From: an uncultured Clostridia bacterium
GTDB lineage: Bacteria; Bacillota; Clostridia; TANB77; CAG-508
Reading direction: 5' to 3'
DNA: 37,787 nt
Assembly: GCA_944393475.1 (NCBI GenBank)
Contig: CALYAI010000003.1
Location: 1-37,787 of the forward strand
Shown piece by piece: positions 35,707 through 37,787 of this stretch (its first letter is position 1; the number at the start of each line of letters is the position of its first letter). The notes under the pieces were generated by a model that saw only the letters and a program-made list of their open reading frames with translations, was not told where the DNA came from and did not search any database. The position numbers were made by a program, and so were the translations under genes.

Positions 35707-36276
35707 ATGTTAGGTAAATTAATTAGAAATAGTAGAAGAAAAAAAAGAAAGAGATTAGAGGATGTTGCAATGGAAGCTGGCATAGATAAAGGTTATTTAA
35801 GCAACATCGAAAATGATAAAAGGAAGCCAACTATTAAGGTATTAAAAGAAGTTTGTAATGCAATTGGTGTTCCATACCAAAAATTCTTGGCTTGTTACGA
35901 TACATATTTGCCAAAAGCTGTTGAAGACTATAATTTTTTTACACATACTGCAGAAGAAAGAATTTTGGTTATAGATGATATAAATGATTTGCATTTTCTA
36001 CCATGTCCATCTTCTGCTGCATCAGCTTCTTTTGCAATACGTATTAATGATGATGCCCTAAATATAGAAAAATATTCCTATGTTTTTATAGATTTAGGTA
36101 CTCCTGTAAAGCCAAATGATGTAGGTCTTTTTTATCTTAATGGAAAGATTTTTATTAGAAGATTATATGTTTATAAGGGAGATCATTTTTCTCTTTATGC
36201 GGATAATCCTAAATATCCAAAAATAAAAGTTAATGATGATGATATTTTTTATATAATTGGGAAAGTTATACAATAA
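35707..36276 (+). CDS. XRE-family repressor with inactive S24 (LexA/CI-like) domain
   Basis: A 189-residue transcription regulator. The helix-turn-helix (about 4-60) has EDVAMEAGIDKGYLSNIEN and matches the XRE/Cro fold. Residues 95-189 align with the LexA/CI C-terminal domain (FAIRINDDALNI, DVGLFYLNGKIFIRRLYV, IGKVIQ). In active family members the first motif contains a catalytic Ser and the second a Lys; here the positions are Ala117 and Arg151, and no Ala-Gly cleavage site precedes them. The domain should therefore dimerise or bind a ligand but not cut itself. AGAGGT lies 7-8 nt before ATG 35707. No prophage or SOS genes are nearby; it stands alone, divergent from the VanW gene. Its target is unknown. 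Confidence 0.85.
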   Translation: MLGKLIRNSRRKKRKRLEDVAMEAGIDKGYLSNIENDKRKPTIKVLKEVCNAIGVPYQKFLACYDTYLPKAVEDYNFFTHTAEERILVIDDINDLHFLPCPSSAASASFAIRINDDALNIEKYSYVFIDLGTPVKPNDVGLFYLNGKIFIRRLYVYKGDHFSLYADNPKYPKIKVNDDDIFYIIGKVIQ

Positions 36277-36301
36277 TTTTATATTTTTTTGTAAAAAACT
36301 A

Positions 36302-36330
36302 TTGAATAATGTAAAACTTATATATATAAT
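36302..36330 (+). promoter_or_regulatory. SigA-type promoter of the starch-binding protein gene
   Basis: TTGAAT (36302-36307), 17-bp spacer, perfect TATAAT (36325-36330). Leader about 65 nt. Confidence 0.65.
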
Positions 36331-36401
36331 AGTATTGGTTTATATTATTGTTTAATTTACAATTTTTAACTAATCAAAAGATAAATGAGGAGAAATGCGA
36401 T

Positions 36402-36881
36402 ATGGAATTAGTAAAAAATATTTTTTTCAATACAGATAAATTAATAGAAAATTCTGTTATAAAGATTTCGTATACAGGAAAGTTTTTCCAAGATAATACT
36501 AATAACGAATTATATATACATTATGGTTTCGGTTTATTGTGGGAAAATGTTAATGAAATAAAAATGGAAAAAACTGAATTAGGTTACCAAGCTTTAATAT
36601 ATTTAAATGGTAAAGATTCATTAAATTTCTGTTTTAAAAACGGTAAAGGTGAATGGGATAATAATAATGGCAAAAATTATATGTTCGAAATTGCTCCATT
36701 ACCAACAGATTTAATTGTAGTTCAAGAAAATGCATTAGAGGAATTAGGAACTCAAGGTAGAGTTGCTAGATGGTGGCAAAATGTTAAGGCTTCTGTTGTT
36801 GCTGCAATTAAATATTTACCAAAACTATTTTCTTTTAACACAAATTCAGAAACAGTTGGAAATGAAGATTCTTTAAAATAA
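36402..36881 (+). CDS. Small cytosolic CBM25-like (starch/glycogen-binding) protein
   Basis: A 159-residue protein. The N-terminal 105 residues fit the starch-binding CBM25/CBM53 pattern: YIHYGFGLLWENV, LGYQALIYL, LNFCFKNGKGEWDNNNG and YMFEIAP, with aromatic residues where sugar-stacking ones are expected. There is no catalytic domain, signal peptide or anchor, so it should stay in the cytosol. The last 45 residues are an amphipathic helix (RVARWWQNVKASVVAAIKY) and a polar tail, which could bind a membrane or partner. I start at ATG 36402 with GAGGAG 9 nt upstream; the open frame to 36348 contains the promoter-proximal leader. Own promoter and strong terminator. A glycogen-granule or enzyme-targeting role is inference. 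Confidence 0.75.
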   Translation: MELVKNIFFNTDKLIENSVIKISYTGKFFQDNTNNELYIHYGFGLLWENVNEIKMEKTELGYQALIYLNGKDSLNFCFKNGKGEWDNNNGKNYMFEIAPLPTDLIVVQENALEELGTQGRVARWWQNVKASVVAAIKYLPKLFSFNTNSETVGNEDSLK

Positions 36882-36891
36882 TATAAAAATT

Positions 36892-36916
36892 AAAAGCACG
36901 TTAAACGTGCTTTTTT
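36892..36916. terminator. Bidirectional terminator between the CBM and SDR genes
   Basis: AAAAGCACG (36892-36900) pairs with CGTGCTTTT (36906-36914), 5-nt loop, flanked by T runs on both strands; it serves both convergent genes. Confidence 0.9.
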
Positions 36917-36922
36917 GTTTTG

Positions 36923-37648
36923 CTAAATATTCCAACCACCATTTATAGAAATTATTTGACCTGTCGTATATGTATCTTCCAAAAGCCATTTTATGCACTT
37001 TGTAATTTCTTCCGGTCTTCCTATTTTTTCTAATGGTATTTCTTCTTTTATTTCGTTTATCTCTTCTTCAGAAAATTTACTATTCATTGATGTATCTATC
37101 ATTCCAGGTGCTATTGCATTCACTCTTATATTAGATGGTCCTAATTCCTTTGCTAAGCTTTTTGTTAATCCAATAATTCCTGCCTTAGATGTAGAATATG
37201 CAACTTCCATTGCTGCTCCTGTAACTCCCCATATTGAAGAAATATTTATAATTAATCCATTTTGTCTATGTATCATATTTTTTACAACTTCTTGTGTAAC
37301 AATAAAATTTGATTTTAAATTTGTATTAATTATATTATCCCATTCTGCGTCTGTTATATCTGTAAATAATTTATATTGTGAAATTCCCGCATTATTTATT
37401 AATACGTCTATTCTTCCATATTTACTTAGAATTGTAGAAATCATATTTTCTACTTCATCTCTTTTTGAAACATCAGCTTTCATTATGTCTATATTTATGT
37501 TTTCTTTTTTTAATTCTTCTTGTAACTGTATTGCTTCTTTTTCAGATTTATTATAATTTGCAATCACAATATTTTCGTGTGCCAAAGTTTTAGCAATATT
37601 ATTACCAATTCCTCTTGAAGCACCTGTTACTAGTATAACTTTATTCAC
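36923..37648 (-). CDS. FabG-like short-chain dehydrogenase/reductase
   Basis: NAD(P)-dependent SDR of 241 residues, the usual length of 3-oxoacyl-ACP reductase. It has the nucleotide motif TGASRGIG (8-15), NNAG (85-88), and a full catalytic set Asn110, Ser138, Tyr151 and Lys155, the same spacing as in E. coli FabG, plus the C-terminal GQIISINGGW. The start is GTG 37648, 9 nt after AAGGAG. It is not in a fatty-acid cluster but between a terminator and a tRNA, so it may reduce another 3-oxo substrate; the gene symbol is withheld for this reason. It is transcribed leftward as a single gene from the promoter at 37688-37716. Confidence 0.9.
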   Translation of the reverse strand: MNKVILVTGASRGIGNNIAKTLAHENIVIANYNKSEKEAIQLQEELKKENINIDIMKADVSKRDEVENMISTILSKYGRIDVLINNAGISQYKLFTDITDAEWDNIINTNLKSNFIVTQEVVKNMIHRQNGLIINISSIWGVTGAAMEVAYSTSKAGIIGLTKSLAKELGPSNIRVNAIAPGMIDTSMNSKFSEEEINEIKEEIPLEKIGRPEEITKCIKWLLEDTYTTGQIISINGGWNI

Positions 37649-37687
37649 TTTCCAATACTCCTTCCATAGGAAATTTATATATTTACT

Positions 37688-37716
37688 TTTATATAAATTA
37701 TTTTTGGATAAAACAA
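37688..37716 (-). promoter_or_regulatory. SigA-type promoter of the SDR gene
   Basis: TTGTTT (37716-37711), 17-bp spacer, TATAAA (37693-37688). The -35 overlaps the T run of the tRNA terminator. Confidence 0.5.
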
Positions 37717-37750
37717 AAAGCTAGGCAATCTTTATAGAAAGTCTAGCTTT
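37711..37750 (-). terminator. Terminator of the edge tRNA
   Basis: AAAGCTAG (37750-37743 on the minus strand) pairs with CTAGCTTT (37724-37717), with an inner CTTT/AAAG stem, then TTGTTTT. It starts 8 nt after the CCA end. Confidence 0.75.
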
Positions 37751-37757
37751 AAGTATA

Positions 37758-37787
37758 TGGAGCCACTTGTCCGACTTGAACGGACGA
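37758..37787 (-). tRNA. 3' end of a tRNA (cut by the window edge)
   Basis: Minus strand shows a T arm GTCCG-TTCAAGT-CGGAC, a 3' acceptor strand AAGTGGC, discriminator T and encoded CCA. The acceptor predicts a 5' end of GCCACTT. A U73 discriminator with G1-C72 fits tRNA-Thr or tRNA-Gly of Firmicutes; the anticodon is outside the window, so the identity stays open. Confidence 0.85.

Noticed and set aside
1-37787. CRISPR arrays, insertion sequences, integrases, rRNA genes
   Set aside because: No regularly spaced repeats, transposase or integrase motifs, or rRNA segments were seen on either strand.

Overview
The window is a very AT-rich stretch of a Gram-positive chromosome. It carries wild-type-looking housekeeping genes (rpoB, tex, two tRNAs), consensus SigA-type promoters, strong GGAGG ribosome binding sites, a SpoVB-type flippase, a VanW-domain protein and a tandem pair of Spo0A boxes. 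Together these point to a spore-forming or ancestrally spore-forming member of the Clostridia, probably an uncultured gut-type lineage. The finer placement is inference. There is no insertion sequence, phage block or CRISPR array.

Layout, left to right. (1) 1-2839: 5' two thirds of rpoB, reading left, with its own promoter and a long leader instead of an rplJL block upstream. (2) 3295-7200, reading right: a membrane-anchored glucosaminidase, an unknown anchored protein, and a SpoVB/MurJ-type flippase whose ribosome binding site lies inside the terminator hairpin of the gene before it. (3) 7184-8857, reading left: a 144-residue unknown protein behind two perfect 0A boxes, and an HtrA-type protease. 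(4) 9020-17463, reading right: a single-module reductive NRPS (C-A-T-R), a translationally coupled multi-pass sensor kinase, then from a separate promoter an REC-HD-GYP response regulator and a DUF975 membrane protein. (5) 22252-17511, reading left: an apparent corA - ABC-F - tex operon. (6) 31648-22372, reading left: two giant overlapping cell-surface protein genes with Cna-B/SdrD-B-like domains and C-terminal membrane anchors but no LPXTG. (7) 35573-31911, reading left: VanW-domain protein, tRNA-Lys(CUU), a small unknown protein and an M23 peptidase. (8) 35707-36881, reading right: an XRE regulator with a catalytically dead LexA-like domain, and a small cytosolic starch-binding (CBM25-like) protein. 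(9) 37648-36923, reading left: a FabG-like SDR, then the 3' end of another tRNA.

The most interesting unit is 9020-16455. The adenylation domain carries a textbook asparagine code (D-L-T-K-I-G-E-V-G-K), the carrier is followed by an intact NAD(P)H reductase domain, and the C domain is at the N-terminus. The simplest prediction is an N-acyl-asparaginal or its cyclised or further reduced form. The kinase gene starts inside the NRPS gene and the next gene is an HD-GYP response regulator, so I propose that the small molecule is sensed by the producer and changes a cyclic dinucleotide level. The domains and overlap are seen; the circuit is inference. No phosphopantetheinyl transferase, exporter or acyl-CoA ligase is in the window.

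Start sites in this genome are often internal to the longest open frame. I moved several starts (glucosaminidase, HtrA, response regulator, Tex, CorA, surface protein, M23, small proteins) to the ATG that has a proper ribosome binding site.
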